The position numbers were made by a program, and so were the translations under genes. A DNA stretch of 64,000 nt, from contig JBAUMF010000008.1 of the NCBI GenBank assembly GCA_049578545.1, positions 1 to 64,000 on the forward strand. The letters run 5' to 3'. Of this stretch, positions 1 to 9,838 are shown one piece after another. This stretch comes from DASQBT01 sp049578545 (GTDB lineage: Bacteria; Pseudomonadota; Gammaproteobacteria; Burkholderiales; Thiobacillaceae). How positions within the stretch are numbered: the stretch's first letter is position 1; each line of letters starts with the position of its first letter. Below the pieces are notes generated by a model. That model worked only from the letters and a program-made list of their open reading frames with translations. It was not told the origin of the DNA and ran no database searches.

Positions 1-126
1 GCGTCGCGCCCGTGGCTTCACGCGCCTGTCCACGATCAAGACCGTCATCTTCCTGATCGTCGGCAAACTCGACTTCCATGCGGTCAACCCTCATGCCCGG
101 CAACCCACTTGAAATTCAACAGAGCC
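1..126 (+). mobile_element. Right end of an ISL3-like insertion sequence (transposase C-terminus)
   Basis: An open frame enters from the window edge at base 2 and stops at 110-112, giving 36 residues that begin RRARGFTRLSTIKTV and include IFLIVGKLDF. A basic R-x-RGF/Y segment close to the C-terminus is typical of ISL3-family transposases; this assignment is from memory of the family. Right after the stop, bases 104-126 read on the minus strand as GGCTCTGTTGAATTTCAAG..., which resembles an ISL3-type terminal inverted repeat beginning GGC. The element would therefore end at about 126. Only the right end is in the window, so the catalytic DDE residues, the left repeat and the 8-bp target duplication cannot be seen. 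Confidence 0.45.
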
Positions 127-647
127 TTTTTTCATCATGTCCCCTCAAGCCTATGTAAAACTTGCACATTCAGCCGGATTCACTCTATCACCTTTTCATC
201 CCCTTGTTATTTCAGGGGGTCAGGCTGAAGTCCCCCGCCGATCCGGTTAATCAAACTGGAGAGCAGAAGAAGGCCGACCGTGCCTCAGCTGGAGCCGATG
301 CCAGCCTCATCGCGCGCAAAGCCCAATCAGCTTAACTGAAAGGAAGACCCGGATATCACCCGTATCGTCCCCATTCCTGGAAGCGGCTACTGGCCATGCT
401 ACCGCCACGGCGGACGCATACCGGCCAATTCCCCCCTTGGAAAGTACCCTGCCAGGGCGCTTGCGTGATGTTAGCGCGGGCAACAAGGGTTGTCAGAAGA
501 GCATTCATGCCATTCACACAAGTTTCATTTTTCTTGTCATCGTCTGTTGCCTTCACTAGTCGTCCCAAGCTTGTCCAGTGAAGCGCATTCGCCTAGTATC
601 GCAATTGCGCAGGCATTTCTTGCTGCCCGATCCATGATCAGTCGAGT
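127..647. other. Gene-free stretch after the IS end
   Basis: No convincing gene. A short frame ending at a TAA near 334 reads SPADPVNQTGEQKKADRA and could be the tail of a gene cut by the insertion sequence, but it is too short to identify. The remaining sequence has frequent stops in all frames. The dioxygenase promoter should lie in its right-hand part. Confidence 0.3.
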
Positions 648-1691
648 TTGATTCCATTGAAGCTCTTTCAGATACTGACACTACCTCTGTCCGCCCTGCA
701 GGTATTCACAGCAGCCAAATCCTTCGTAGACAATCCTGTCTTGGGTAGCCGCCGGCTCAATCAGCGAGGACTGCACCGCGCACGTTGCGCAATGGCCGCG
801 CGCATGGCCGCATGGCGAAGAAGCCGCATGGCAGCGAGGCTTGATCCCGCAGATCGCGAGGTTTTTGATGACAGCGGAGTGGTGGTTAAGCCTGACTTCT
901 TGCCCGTTGAAATCTTCGAGGGTCTGCGGCGGGAAGTCCTGGATCAAACATGGGAAACTCTGGAAATGCGTCAGGGGCCCACACTAACCAGACACGCCCC
1001 GCTTGATCTCGCGGCACTTGCGGATCGTGCGCCCTGTCTCTCAAAGTTCATGAGTGATCGCCGCGTGCTCGACCTGATCCGCTACGCAGCTTCAACTGAC
1101 GGACAACCGTTCTTTTCGTTGCAGGCCATTGTCGCCAAAGGCGGCGAGGCTGGCGACGATCCTCAGTTCAACCCTCATGAGGACACGTTTCATGCTGCGG
1201 CAAAGGCCTGGTTCTTCCTTCACGATGTTGGCCCCGAAGAGGGTCCTTTCTTCTACGTGCGGGCATCCCACCGGCGGACAACTGAGCGATTGGACTGGGA
1301 GCAACGGATGAGCCTGACTGCCGCAATCCACCCGAACCGCTATCATGCCAAAGGTTCGTTTCGAATCAGTGAATCAGAGCTCGCCGAACTCGGATATGCC
1401 AGGCCCGAACCACTCTGCGTCCGTGCCAATACTTTGGTTATCGCTGACACATCGGGTTTTCATGGCCGGACGCCGAGTCCAATGCCGACGATGCGAATGG
1501 AAATCTACGCTTCATTGCGCAGAAGCCCTTTTCTGCCCTGGCTGGGGCTGGACATATTCGGCCTGCCGTTGATACGAAACAGACTCGGAAGCATTAGGCT
1601 CCGTGCCGGCCGTTTGCTAAGCGGGATGGGGCTGCGCTGGATCTGGCCGGAGGGGGGCCGAAAATCAATAGCTTCCGACTCCACTGACTGA
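648..1691 (+). CDS. Phytanoyl-CoA dioxygenase (PhyH) family protein
   Basis: A 347-aa protein of the PhyH branch of Fe(II)/2-oxoglutarate dioxygenases, which hydroxylate varied small molecules. The metal triad is visible: PHEDTFH supplies H177 and D179, and FHGR supplies H272. R274 or a following arginine (about 284) is placed to hold 2-oxoglutarate. The region in between (WFFLHDVGPEEGPFFYV) matches the core strand of the fold. The N-terminal 60 residues are hydrophobic then very basic and are not part of the fold. The TTG at 648 is the only upstream start; an internal ATG near residue 48 is possible. It stands alone between an IS end and a SOUL gene, so the substrate is unknown. Related genes often sit in polysaccharide or secondary-metabolite loci. 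Confidence 0.75.
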   Translation: MIPLKLFQILTLPLSALQVFTAAKSFVDNPVLGSRRLNQRGLHRARCAMAARMAAWRRSRMAARLDPADREVFDDSGVVVKPDFLPVEIFEGLRREVLDQTWETLEMRQGPTLTRHAPLDLAALADRAPCLSKFMSDRRVLDLIRYAASTDGQPFFSLQAIVAKGGEAGDDPQFNPHEDTFHAAAKAWFFLHDVGPEEGPFFYVRASHRRTTERLDWEQRMSLTAAIHPNRYHAKGSFRISESELAELGYARPEPLCVRANTLVIADTSGFHGRTPSPMPTMRMEIYASLRRSPFLPWLGLDIFGLPLIRNRLGSIRLRAGRLLSGMGLRWIWPEGGRKSIASDSTD

Positions 1692-2152
1692 GTCATGCCG
1701 AGCTTCGACGCGAAGTTCTCGGGCATTGTTGGCGGGTTCATTGCGTTTATCAGATTTGAAATCGTAGCTGTGCAGGCGGCATCGCAGCTTCTTTCTTTTT
1801 GTGTCTGTCGCCCATACGCTAAACCTGTTCCGGCTGGCATCAGCACGCCAGTGTCGTTGCAGCAGTTTGACGCTCTGTGAAAGCCGTTCTGGTCTTTTTT
1901 GGCTGATGTATGAAACCTGACCGGCTCGCGTCGGAACAAGACCCATCCTTCGTCCGTGTGGGCCGAGAGGACAGCAGTAGGTGGTTGCGAGACGGTGAGA
2001 ATCCGTTCAAGCCGGCCAGGACTCAAATTCTCAGTCGACCTTAATCATTCGACTTTAACCGTCGAATCCGGCTATGGTCGCACACAAGAGCACCATCATT
2101 CGCGGCCACAGGAGTGATCACGTGAGCGGTCCTGAATGCCCAATGCTTGAGG
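1692..2152. other. Gene-free stretch with one small inverted repeat
   Basis: No frame here is supported as a gene. Long minus-strand frames exist but have no recognisable motif and overlap the dioxygenase. Bases 2047-2067 contain a perfect 7-bp inverted repeat, ATTCGAC and GTCGAAT around a 7-nt loop. It has no T tract, so it is more likely an operator-like palindrome or chance than a terminator. Confidence 0.3.
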
Positions 2153-2788
2153 TCAGCGATCACCGGCAATCTCGACCATCACCTCGTTGCGGCGGAAAAA
2201 AGGCAGCGTCCAAGGCGGATTGAAAAAAGCGTACGTGGGCGCTGATAAAGGTTTGAGCTTTCTTGCGCGGACGAATTCACGCAGTTCTTCCGTGTGGCGC
2301 TTCAGACTGTTTTCCCTCGCCACGCCGGAAAAACGGATTGCCACGAAGCGCTTGGCGCCGATTTCTTTCAGCTTTACCGCGGAATTTCTGGGCGTGGGCA
2401 GCGTTTCCATCGTGTAGCTGGCAGGCATGACAAAGCGCACATGCCAGGTATGTCCGTCCCCCTGCTGCGTCACTGGCGTGGTCATCGCGATCGTCTGGCT
2501 CTCCTGCTGGGTGACGGGAGCCGTCATCGAGACGTTCTGTCGCGTGGAATTACTGCCGAAGATGTAGCCGGCAATGATGCGGAATCCTTCCCTGATTGCA
2601 TTTTCCCTTGCCCCCGTTACTTCCGCTTCCGCCACGATCATGGGGGCATAGTCGCGTATCTCGATGTTGTTGTGCTTTTCCAGTACGCTATATTTTGCCT
2701 GTTCCACATTGCTCACAATCGGTCCCCATAATTCAGTGCCAACGACGGCCACCCCTGCAATCGCCCACCAGATGTATTTCTTGCGCAT
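2153..2788 (-). CDS. SOUL-family haem-binding protein
   Basis: A 211-aa protein with an N-terminal hydrophobic segment (about residues 6-24, WWAIAGVAVVGTELWG), probably an uncleaved anchor or signal peptide. The rest is a SOUL/HBP domain: VEQAKYSVLEKHNNIEIRDY, then the signature block IAGYIFGSNSTRQNVSMTAPV. It ends with ALP-type beta strands and FFRRNEVMVEI. SOUL proteins bind haem or other tetrapyrroles; their bacterial role is unsettled. The gene is monocistronic, with no partner nearby. The family call is firm; the function is not. Confidence 0.88.
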   Translation of the reverse strand: MRKKYIWWAIAGVAVVGTELWGPIVSNVEQAKYSVLEKHNNIEIRDYAPMIVAEAEVTGARENAIREGFRIIAGYIFGSNSTRQNVSMTAPVTQQESQTIAMTTPVTQQGDGHTWHVRFVMPASYTMETLPTPRNSAVKLKEIGAKRFVAIRFSGVARENSLKRHTEELREFVRARKLKPLSAPTYAFFNPPWTLPFFRRNEVMVEIAGDR

Positions 2789-3126
2789 CTTCTTGGTTCC
2801 TCAGCCGATGAACTCATCCAGTCTGTTTTGTCCGATGCTGCCCCTGTGGCTGATCTGCCGAAGCTTCAACCTTACTACATGATTGCTGACACGTTGATTG
2901 AACATTAGAGCGAAGCAGAGCTTGCAGAATGTCCACGGATGCCTGCTTTGAACATGCCGCATGATCAGGGATAGTTCGGTCACCTGCCTTTGGATGAAAC
3001 CAGCGGCACGCTGGGCAGCACTGGGCCAAATGATGTGCAGATCGGATTGCTCCCGAGTTCAAGACGCAAAAATAAGGTCAGGATAGCTAGACAGTATGCA
3101 CATTTACACATATACGTAACCGTGGC
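2789..3126. other. Gene-free stretch upstream of the SOUL gene
   Basis: Should contain the SOUL promoter (minus strand). The minus-strand frames here lack recognisable motifs and a credible ribosome site. I see no further feature until the brnT fragment. Confidence 0.3.
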
Positions 3127-3225
3127 GAGCATTACGACCTTAAGAAGCGAGCCGCGAATTTGAAGAAGCACGGTTGTGACTTCGCGGAGGCGCGCCAGAT
3201 GACGATAGAACAGCAGGGTTCCTAA
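3127..3225 (+). pseudogene. N-terminal fragment of a BrnT-like ribonuclease toxin
   Basis: The plus-strand frame at 3127-3225 reads EHYDLKKRAANLKKHGCDFA, then EARQM, and ends at TAA 3223-3225. This matches the conserved N-terminus of BrnT toxins (YD-x2-K-R-x-x-N-x2-KHG-[VI]-DF-x-[DE]-A). A complete BrnT is about 90 aa; here only about 30 residues remain and there is no in-frame ATG close upstream. No brnA antitoxin follows. It is a relic of a BrnTA toxin-antitoxin unit lying between the SOUL gene and the broken tRNA. The match is by eye over a short stretch. Confidence 0.5.
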
Positions 3226-3317
3226 GCACCCCCCGTCGAGACAACCGGAGTGCGGGCAACTTGATGCCGGGTTTGGCAAGTCATAGCAGAAGGCGCTGAT
3301 ATTCCATTATTGGCAAA

Positions 3318-3368
3318 TTGCAGGGGGTGCAGGGGGATGGAAGTTCGAATCGTCTCTCGCCCCGACCA
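3318..3368 (+). pseudogene. 3' half of a degraded tRNA-Pro(GGG) gene
   Basis: Bases 3318-3368 match the 3' half of a bacterial tRNA-Pro(GGG) from the anticodon arm onward: TTGCAGGGGGTGCAG for the anticodon stem-loop, then GGAAG-TTCGAAT for the T arm, then CGCCCCG, discriminator A and an encoded CCA. The T-stem 3' side has two extra bases (CGTCTCT instead of five), and a mismatch remains in the stem. Upstream there is no CGGGGCG acceptor strand and no D arm, so it cannot fold as a functional tRNA. It is either a decayed tRNA gene or the tRNA end copied at an integration boundary. A weak terminator-like hairpin follows. Confidence 0.6.
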
Positions 3369-3432
3369 TTGCAGGGAACCAATCAAAAATCTCCGCTGCC
3401 GGGCATGATGCTCGCGCGTGGATGATAAAATG

Positions 3433-3456
3433 GCCCGCATGTCTGGGGGCTTTTTT
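3433..3456 (+). terminator. Weak terminator-like hairpin before surE
   Basis: GCCC at 3433-3436 can pair with GGGC at 3447-3450 around a 10-nt loop, followed by TTTTTT at 3451-3456. The stem is short, but the T tract is clear. It fits termination of the former tRNA transcript and insulates surE from upstream transcription. Confidence 0.35.
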
Positions 3457-3511
3457 ATTTGAGCAAGATCTTCCTGCAGCGGAATATCTGCAAAATTATT
3501 CCTGGTGTCTC

Positions 3512-4255
3512 ATGCGCATATTGCTGAGTAATGACGATGGATATTTTGCGCCTGGGATCGCTGCGCTCGCCAAATCCTTGAACGGTTTGGGCGAGGTTAC
3601 GGTGGTGGCACCCGAGCGTGATCGCAGCGGTGCCTCGAATTCGCTGACACTTGATCGTCCGCTTATCTTGCGTCAGTCGGCCTCCGGCTTCTTTTTGGTC
3701 AATGGAACACCTACGGACTGTGTGCACTTGGCCGTCACCGGCATGCTTGACCACATGCCAGACATGATCATCTCTGGCATCAATCACGGCGCCAACATGG
3801 GCGATGACACGATTTATTCCGGTACCGTTGCCGCGGCTACGGAAGGCTTTATGCTGGGTATTCCTGCACTCGCAGTTTCGCTGGCAAACTATGCCGATGG
3901 CCATTTTGAAAGCGCGGGCCGCGTGGTTGCGGATATTGTCCGGCGCTATCAGGCTCAACCGTTCAAGGAAGCCTTTCTGCTCAATATCAATGTTCCCGAC
4001 AAACCCTGGGCTGAAATCGGCGGCATCGAGGTTACCCGGCTGGGCAAGCGCCACAAGGCAGAGCCGGCGGTGAAATCAGTCAACCCGCGCGGTCAGATCG
4101 TCTATTGGGTTGGCGCAGCCGGGACCGCCCAGGATGCCGGGCCGGGAACGGATTTCCATGCTGTGGAAAATGGACGTGTGTCCATCACGCCGCTGCAGAT
4201 GGATCTGACCCGTTTCAGCCAGATGGAGGGAGTGAAACAATGGCTGACTCCATGA
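3512..4255 (+). CDS. surE: 5'-nucleotidase SurE (survival protein)
   Basis: SurE removes phosphate from nucleoside 5'- and 3'-monophosphates and short polyphosphate, and helps stationary-phase survival. The 247-aa protein starts MRILLSNDDG, with metal ligands D8, D9, S39 and N91 (SGINHGANMG), all where the family has them. The frame is open further upstream, but ATG 3512 gives the universal N-terminus. It is the first gene of surE-pcm-nlpD-rpoS. Its last codons overlap the start of pcm, so the two are translationally coupled. Confidence 0.97.
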   Translation: MRILLSNDDGYFAPGIAALAKSLNGLGEVTVVAPERDRSGASNSLTLDRPLILRQSASGFFLVNGTPTDCVHLAVTGMLDHMPDMIISGINHGANMGDDTIYSGTVAAATEGFMLGIPALAVSLANYADGHFESAGRVVADIVRRYQAQPFKEAFLLNINVPDKPWAEIGGIEVTRLGKRHKAEPAVKSVNPRGQIVYWVGAAGTAQDAGPGTDFHAVENGRVSITPLQMDLTRFSQMEGVKQWLTP

Positions 4256-4908
4256 ATCCACGCGCAGGAATTGGCATGACCTCGGCGCGAACCCGTGGAC
4301 GTATGCTTGACCGCTTGCGCGATCAGGGGATCAAGGATGCCATGGTGCTGGCCGCCATGGGGTCGGTGCCGCGCCATTTATTCGTTGATGAAGCGCTGCA
4401 AAGCCGCGCGTATGAAGATGCCCCTTTGCCGATCGGGTTCGGCCAGACGATTTCCAGCCCTTACATTGTTGCCCGCATGACGGAACTGGCCCGCAACCAT
4501 CGCAGTCTGAATCGGGTATTGGAGGTGGGCGCAGGCTGTGGATACCAGGCGGCCGTATTGGCACAGGTGGCAAAAGAGGTGATAAGCGTCGAACGCATCG
4601 CCGCTCTGGTAGGGAAAACCCGCCAGCGCTTGCGCGACCTGCGTTTTCATACTATCAAACTGAAGCATGGTGACGGCATGCGTGGCCTGGCTGAGGCTGC
4701 GCCCTACGACGCGATTGTTGTGGCAGCCGCGTTCGATGCGGTGCCAGAAGAGTTGAAGAGCCAGCTGGCCGATGGAGGACGTCTGGTGATGCCGTTGGGT
4801 GTTCAGGACAATCAGACACTTCTGGTCATCGAACGTCAGGGCAACCAGTTTCATGAAGAAAAGCTTGAAGCCGTGAAGTTCGTCCCCCTCTTGCCCGGGG
4901 TGGATTGA
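4240..4908 (+). CDS. pcm: Protein-L-isoaspartate O-methyltransferase
   Basis: Pcm uses S-adenosylmethionine to methylate isoaspartyl residues in aged proteins and so starts their repair. The 222-aa sequence has the family segment YEDAPLPIGFGQTISSPYIV (about 58-77), the SAM-binding motif VLEVGAGCGYQAAVLA (93-108) and the closing GGRLVMPLG. ATG 4240 is preferred because GGAGGG lies about 8 nt before it. A second ATG at 4252 forms an ATGA overlap with the surE stop and is the alternative. The stop overlaps the nlpD start by one base. Confidence 0.96.
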   Translation: MADSMNPRAGIGMTSARTRGRMLDRLRDQGIKDAMVLAAMGSVPRHLFVDEALQSRAYEDAPLPIGFGQTISSPYIVARMTELARNHRSLNRVLEVGAGCGYQAAVLAQVAKEVISVERIAALVGKTRQRLRDLRFHTIKLKHGDGMRGLAEAAPYDAIVVAAAFDAVPEELKSQLADGGRLVMPLGVQDNQTLLVIERQGNQFHEEKLEAVKFVPLLPGVD

Positions 4909-5891
4909 TGCGGTTTGCTGCAGTTTTGTTGTTCGGTTTGCTGGCAGGATGTGAGACCGTCACGGCGCCGATATATGATGCCACCCAGCCTCCGGCAAAA
5001 CACAGTGCCGCCAAGCCGGCCGCCAGGCCACTGCCCAAACCTGTCATCGCACAGCCGGCGTCAGGCGCCACCTATACGGTACAAAAGGGCGACACGCTGT
5101 TCTCAATCGCCTTTGCCAATGGTCTTGATTTTCGCGACCTGGCCGCATGGAACGAACTGCCCTCGCCCGACTTGATCAAGATTGGCCAGGTATTGAAATT
5201 GACTGCACCCGTGTCGAGCTCGCCCACGTCGCCTATTCCGAGCTTGCCCGCGTCACCTGTGGCCAGCTTGCCCACTTCGACTGGCGTACAAACCATACCA
5301 GTCAAGGAACGCACTCTTGAAGCCAAGGCACTGCCTGAAATCCCTGTCTTCACTGCCCCCCAGGCCCAGCGCCTGCCTTGGAGCGAAGCCAACTGGGCGC
5401 GGTTGAATAGCGAGTCCGCCACGCTAATGGCAAAGGTTGAGCCGCCCAAGCCTGCTGAAAAAACCCCAATGGCTGAAGCACCCAAACCCCCGCCCGTCGC
5501 CACAGTTGAACCTTCTTCATCCATTGATGGCTGGCTTTGGCCTGTGTCAGGGGCGTTGCTCGCACGCTATGGCGAAGGCGGTGGCAAGGGCATCGATCTG
5601 GCCGGCAACAGGGGGGAGCCCGTATTTGCGACAGCACCTGGAAAGGTTGTTTACAGCGGCAGCGGTCTGCGGGGATACGGTCAGCTGATCATCATCAAAC
5701 ATGCAAATGAATATTTGAGCGCCTATGCCCATAATCAGAAAGTGGTGGTCCATGAAGGAGAGCAGGTGACCGCCGGCGAAAAAATTGCTGAAATGGGCGA
5801 CAGCGACGCAGATCGGGTTAAACTTCATTTCGAGATTCGCCAATTTGGAAAACCAATTGATCCGCTCAAGCTCCTGCCCAACCGTTCATGA
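4908..5891 (+). CDS. nlpD: Lipoprotein NlpD, LysM plus degenerate M23 domain
   Basis: NlpD activates the amidase AmiC at the septum. The 327-aa protein has a lipobox LLAG-C15, a LysM peptidoglycan-binding domain at about 56-98 (YTVQKGDTLFSIA), a Pro/Ser/Ala-rich linker and a C-terminal LytM/M23 domain from about residue 208. The first zinc histidine of M23 is missing: GKGIDLAG has Lys where active peptidases have His. LHFEIR and YAHN remain. This fits a non-catalytic activator, as known for NlpD. It starts at ATG 4908, overlapping pcm, and ends overlapping rpoS. In related bacteria a promoter for rpoS lies inside this gene; I did not locate one. Confidence 0.95.
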   Translation: MRFAAVLLFGLLAGCETVTAPIYDATQPPAKHSAAKPAARPLPKPVIAQPASGATYTVQKGDTLFSIAFANGLDFRDLAAWNELPSPDLIKIGQVLKLTAPVSSSPTSPIPSLPASPVASLPTSTGVQTIPVKERTLEAKALPEIPVFTAPQAQRLPWSEANWARLNSESATLMAKVEPPKPAEKTPMAEAPKPPPVATVEPSSSIDGWLWPVSGALLARYGEGGGKGIDLAGNRGEPVFATAPGKVVYSGSGLRGYGQLIIIKHANEYLSAYAHNQKVVVHEGEQVTAGEKIAEMGDSDADRVKLHFEIRQFGKPIDPLKLLPNRS

Positions 5892-6841
5892 GTTCAAAAT
5901 ACACGTCCGATAGTGATGAGGAACTGAGTGAACCGCGCGAGGCCGCCGAGTCGGTCGAGGAGCCGGCTGAGGAGGAATCGAGTAACGACACCGCGAATGC
6001 AGAACTGGATGTCCAGGCAGATGTCACTCAGCTATATCTGAATGAAATCGGACATGCTCAGTTGTTGACACCCGAGCAGGAAGTTGCCTTGGCCCGTCGC
6101 ACGAAGGAAGGCAGTTTCGAGGCCCGGCAGAAAATGATTGAGCACAATCTGCGCCTGGTCGTAAACATCGCCAAGCACTATGCCAACCGCGGGCTGGCAC
6201 TGCTCGACCTCGTTGAAGAGGGCAACCTTGGCCTGATTCATGCTCTGGAAAAATTTGACCCGGAACGCGGCTTTCGTTTTTCCACGTATGCTACTTGGTG
6301 GATCCGTCAGAATATCGAGCGGGCCATTATGAACCAGTCGCGTACCATCCGCCTGCCGGTGCACATCATCAAGGAGCTTAATGTCTTCCTTCGCGCCCAG
6401 CGCCATCTCGAAACTCATGGTGTGGCAGATCCCACCCCGGAAGATATTGGGCACCTGACTGGACATAATCCCGAGGAGGTTCGCCGTGTGCTTGCGCTGA
6501 ACGAACGTGTGGCCTCTCTCGATGCACCACTGGATATTGATCCAAGCCTGTCCCTGGGTGATGCCATTGCCGACGAGAACATGCAGTTGCCGGAAGAGCT
6601 CCTGCAACACGCAGAGGTGCAGAACCACGTGCACGAGTGGCTTGCGCAGCTTAATGACAAACAGCGTTGGGTCATCGAACGACGCTTTGGCCTGAACAAT
6701 CTGGAAGTAAGCACCCTGGAAGACCTGGCCCTTGATCTGAAGGTGACGCGCGAACGCGTGCGCCAGATTCAGATGGAGGCTCTGCGCATGCTGCGACAGC
6801 TTTTGCGCCGCAAGGGCGTGAGCAAAGACGAATTATTTTGA
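5888..6841 (+). CDS. rpoS: RNA polymerase sigma factor RpoS
   Basis: The stationary-phase and general-stress sigma factor, 317 aa. After an acidic N-terminus come region 1.2 (VTQLYLNEIGHAQLLTPEQE), region 2 with the core-binding and -10-reading part (FSTYATWWIRQNIERAI), region 3, and region 4 with the -35-reading helix-turn-helix (VTRERVRQIQ). Region 2 reads ANRGLALLDLVEEGNLGLI, as RpoS rather than RpoD. The ATG overlaps the nlpD stop as ATGA. It is last in the surE-pcm-nlpD run and is followed 10 nt later by yrfG, so yrfG may be read from the same transcript. Confidence 0.97.
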   Translation: MSSKYTSDSDEELSEPREAAESVEEPAEEESSNDTANAELDVQADVTQLYLNEIGHAQLLTPEQEVALARRTKEGSFEARQKMIEHNLRLVVNIAKHYANRGLALLDLVEEGNLGLIHALEKFDPERGFRFSTYATWWIRQNIERAIMNQSRTIRLPVHIIKELNVFLRAQRHLETHGVADPTPEDIGHLTGHNPEEVRRVLALNERVASLDAPLDIDPSLSLGDAIADENMQLPEELLQHAEVQNHVHEWLAQLNDKQRWVIERRFGLNNLEVSTLEDLALDLKVTRERVRQIQMEALRMLRQLLRRKGVSKDELF

Positions 6842-6851
6842 AGTTCAATCC

Positions 6852-7505
6852 ATGATTGACTGGTCCCGTATTCAGACCATCTTTCTTGACATGGATGGGA
6901 CGCTTCTCGATCTGTACTACGACAATCACTTCTGGCGTGAGCATGTGCCACTGCGCTACGCGCAGAAGCACGGCATTCCACATGATGTCGCCCGGCACGA
7001 GCTATCCGTTCGCTACCAGCATCGTGCAGGCACTCTGGAGTGGTACTGCGTGGATTTCTGGAGTCGCGAACTGGATATGGATATTGCCACCCTGAAAGAA
7101 GAGGTCGCGCATCTCATCGCCGTTCACCCTGATGTGACCGTGTTTCTTGATTCAGTCCATAGGGCAGGCAAGCGGGTGGTCATGGTCACCAACGCGCATC
7201 AGAAAAGCCTGGACCTGAAAATGCGCAAGACCGGGCTGGAACCTTACTTCGATGCCCTGTACACCTCGCACGAGGTGGGCAAGCCCAAGGAAGTCGCCTC
7301 GTTCTGGGTCAGATTGCAGGAAAGGGAGCCGTTCGATCCCGTTGCCACCCTGTTGGTGGATGACAGCCTGCCAGTGCTGCGCAGCGCCAGGGCTTCCGGC
7401 ATCGCGCATTTGCTGGCAGTAAGGTTTCCCGATACCCGATTGCCCGAGAAGGATCCGGAAGAATTCCAGGCCATCCACACGTTCCGCGATATCCTCCCCA
7501 GCTGA
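6852..7505 (+). CDS. yrfG: GMP/IMP nucleotidase (HAD superfamily)
   Basis: A HAD phosphatase that dephosphorylates purine mononucleotides. The 217-aa protein carries DMDGT with nucleophile D13 and acid/base D15, motif II VMVTNAH, motif III lysine in VGKPKE, and motif IV LLVDDS. The early DLYYDNHFW and RELSVRYQH-like segments match the YrfG subfamily. It lies 10 nt after rpoS on the same strand, and a strong palindrome separates it from the convergent htpG. Confidence 0.88.
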   Translation: MIDWSRIQTIFLDMDGTLLDLYYDNHFWREHVPLRYAQKHGIPHDVARHELSVRYQHRAGTLEWYCVDFWSRELDMDIATLKEEVAHLIAVHPDVTVFLDSVHRAGKRVVMVTNAHQKSLDLKMRKTGLEPYFDALYTSHEVGKPKEVASFWVRLQEREPFDPVATLLVDDSLPVLRSARASGIAHLLAVRFPDTRLPEKDPEEFQAIHTFRDILPS

Positions 7506-7511
7506 ATAATT

Positions 7512-7542
7512 CCCCCTCTCCCCCTGAAAGGGGGAGAGGGGG
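7512..7542. repeat. Perfect 14-bp GC-rich palindrome between yrfG and htpG
   Basis: Bases 7512-7525 (CCCCCTCTCCCCCT) are the exact reverse complement of 7529-7542 around a 3-nt loop. The sequence after it (to about 7590) remains G/A-rich with further partial copies (GGGGAGAGGGGA). There is no T tract. It lies where a bidirectional transcript end is needed between convergent genes, and its composition resembles a second palindrome at 9688-9727. Both look like REP-type elements. Confidence 0.75.
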
Positions 7543-7596
7543 AGGCGTGAGGGGGTTGAAACCCGAGAAGAGGGCAGGGGAGAGGGGAGATTGAAC

Positions 7597-9498
<1,902 letters not shown>

Positions 9499-9687
9499 GA
9501 CGGTACTAATCCAGTTGTTGGCAACGCGGCTATAAATGGGGGCAGCTGCTGGGATTTCAAGGGTGGGCGCGGTGCCTTGGCAGGGTTTGGCGCCGCACCC
9601 AGTGACCTGCAAGCGATCCTCCCTCGCGGACTTGGGCGTTTCAAGCAGACGGTCTGGAGGAGTCTTGAAGGGGCACTTTACAAATTT

Positions 9688-9727
9688 CCCCTCGCCCCGC
9701 TTGCGGGGAGAGGGTCAGGGTGAGGGG
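9688..9727. repeat. REP-like imperfect palindrome upstream of htpG
   Basis: CCCCTCGCCCCGC is followed by TTGCGGGGAGAGGGTCAGGGTGAGGGG: the arms CCCCGC/GCGGGG pair tightly, and the outer CCCCTC/GAGGGG pair with bulges. Elements of this make-up are dispersed in many beta- and gammaproteobacterial genomes. It is the only feature seen in the 340-bp gene-free stretch 9499-9838, which also holds the htpG promoter region. A RAYT transposase, the enzyme class linked to REP mobility, lies 0.9 kb away. Confidence 0.55.
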
Positions 9728-9838
9728 ACTAGAATGATTTTGATCCATCGCGCACTGCTTACGAGCCTCGCCCCGCGAGTCCGGCACTCCGCAAATTCAG
9801 AAGGTATGCTGCCTTGATACAAAGCGACTCTGCGCGGG

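Noticed and set aside
1505..2026. 173-codon minus-strand frame after the PhyH gene
   Set aside because: Overlaps the 3' end of the PhyH gene, has no motif and no ribosome site.
3200..3380. A circularly permuted (two-piece) tmRNA
   Set aside because: The CCA end at 3368 suggested an acceptor piece, but no matching GGGG-type 5' piece or tag reading frame follows. The sequence fits the tRNA-Pro(GGG) 3' half better.
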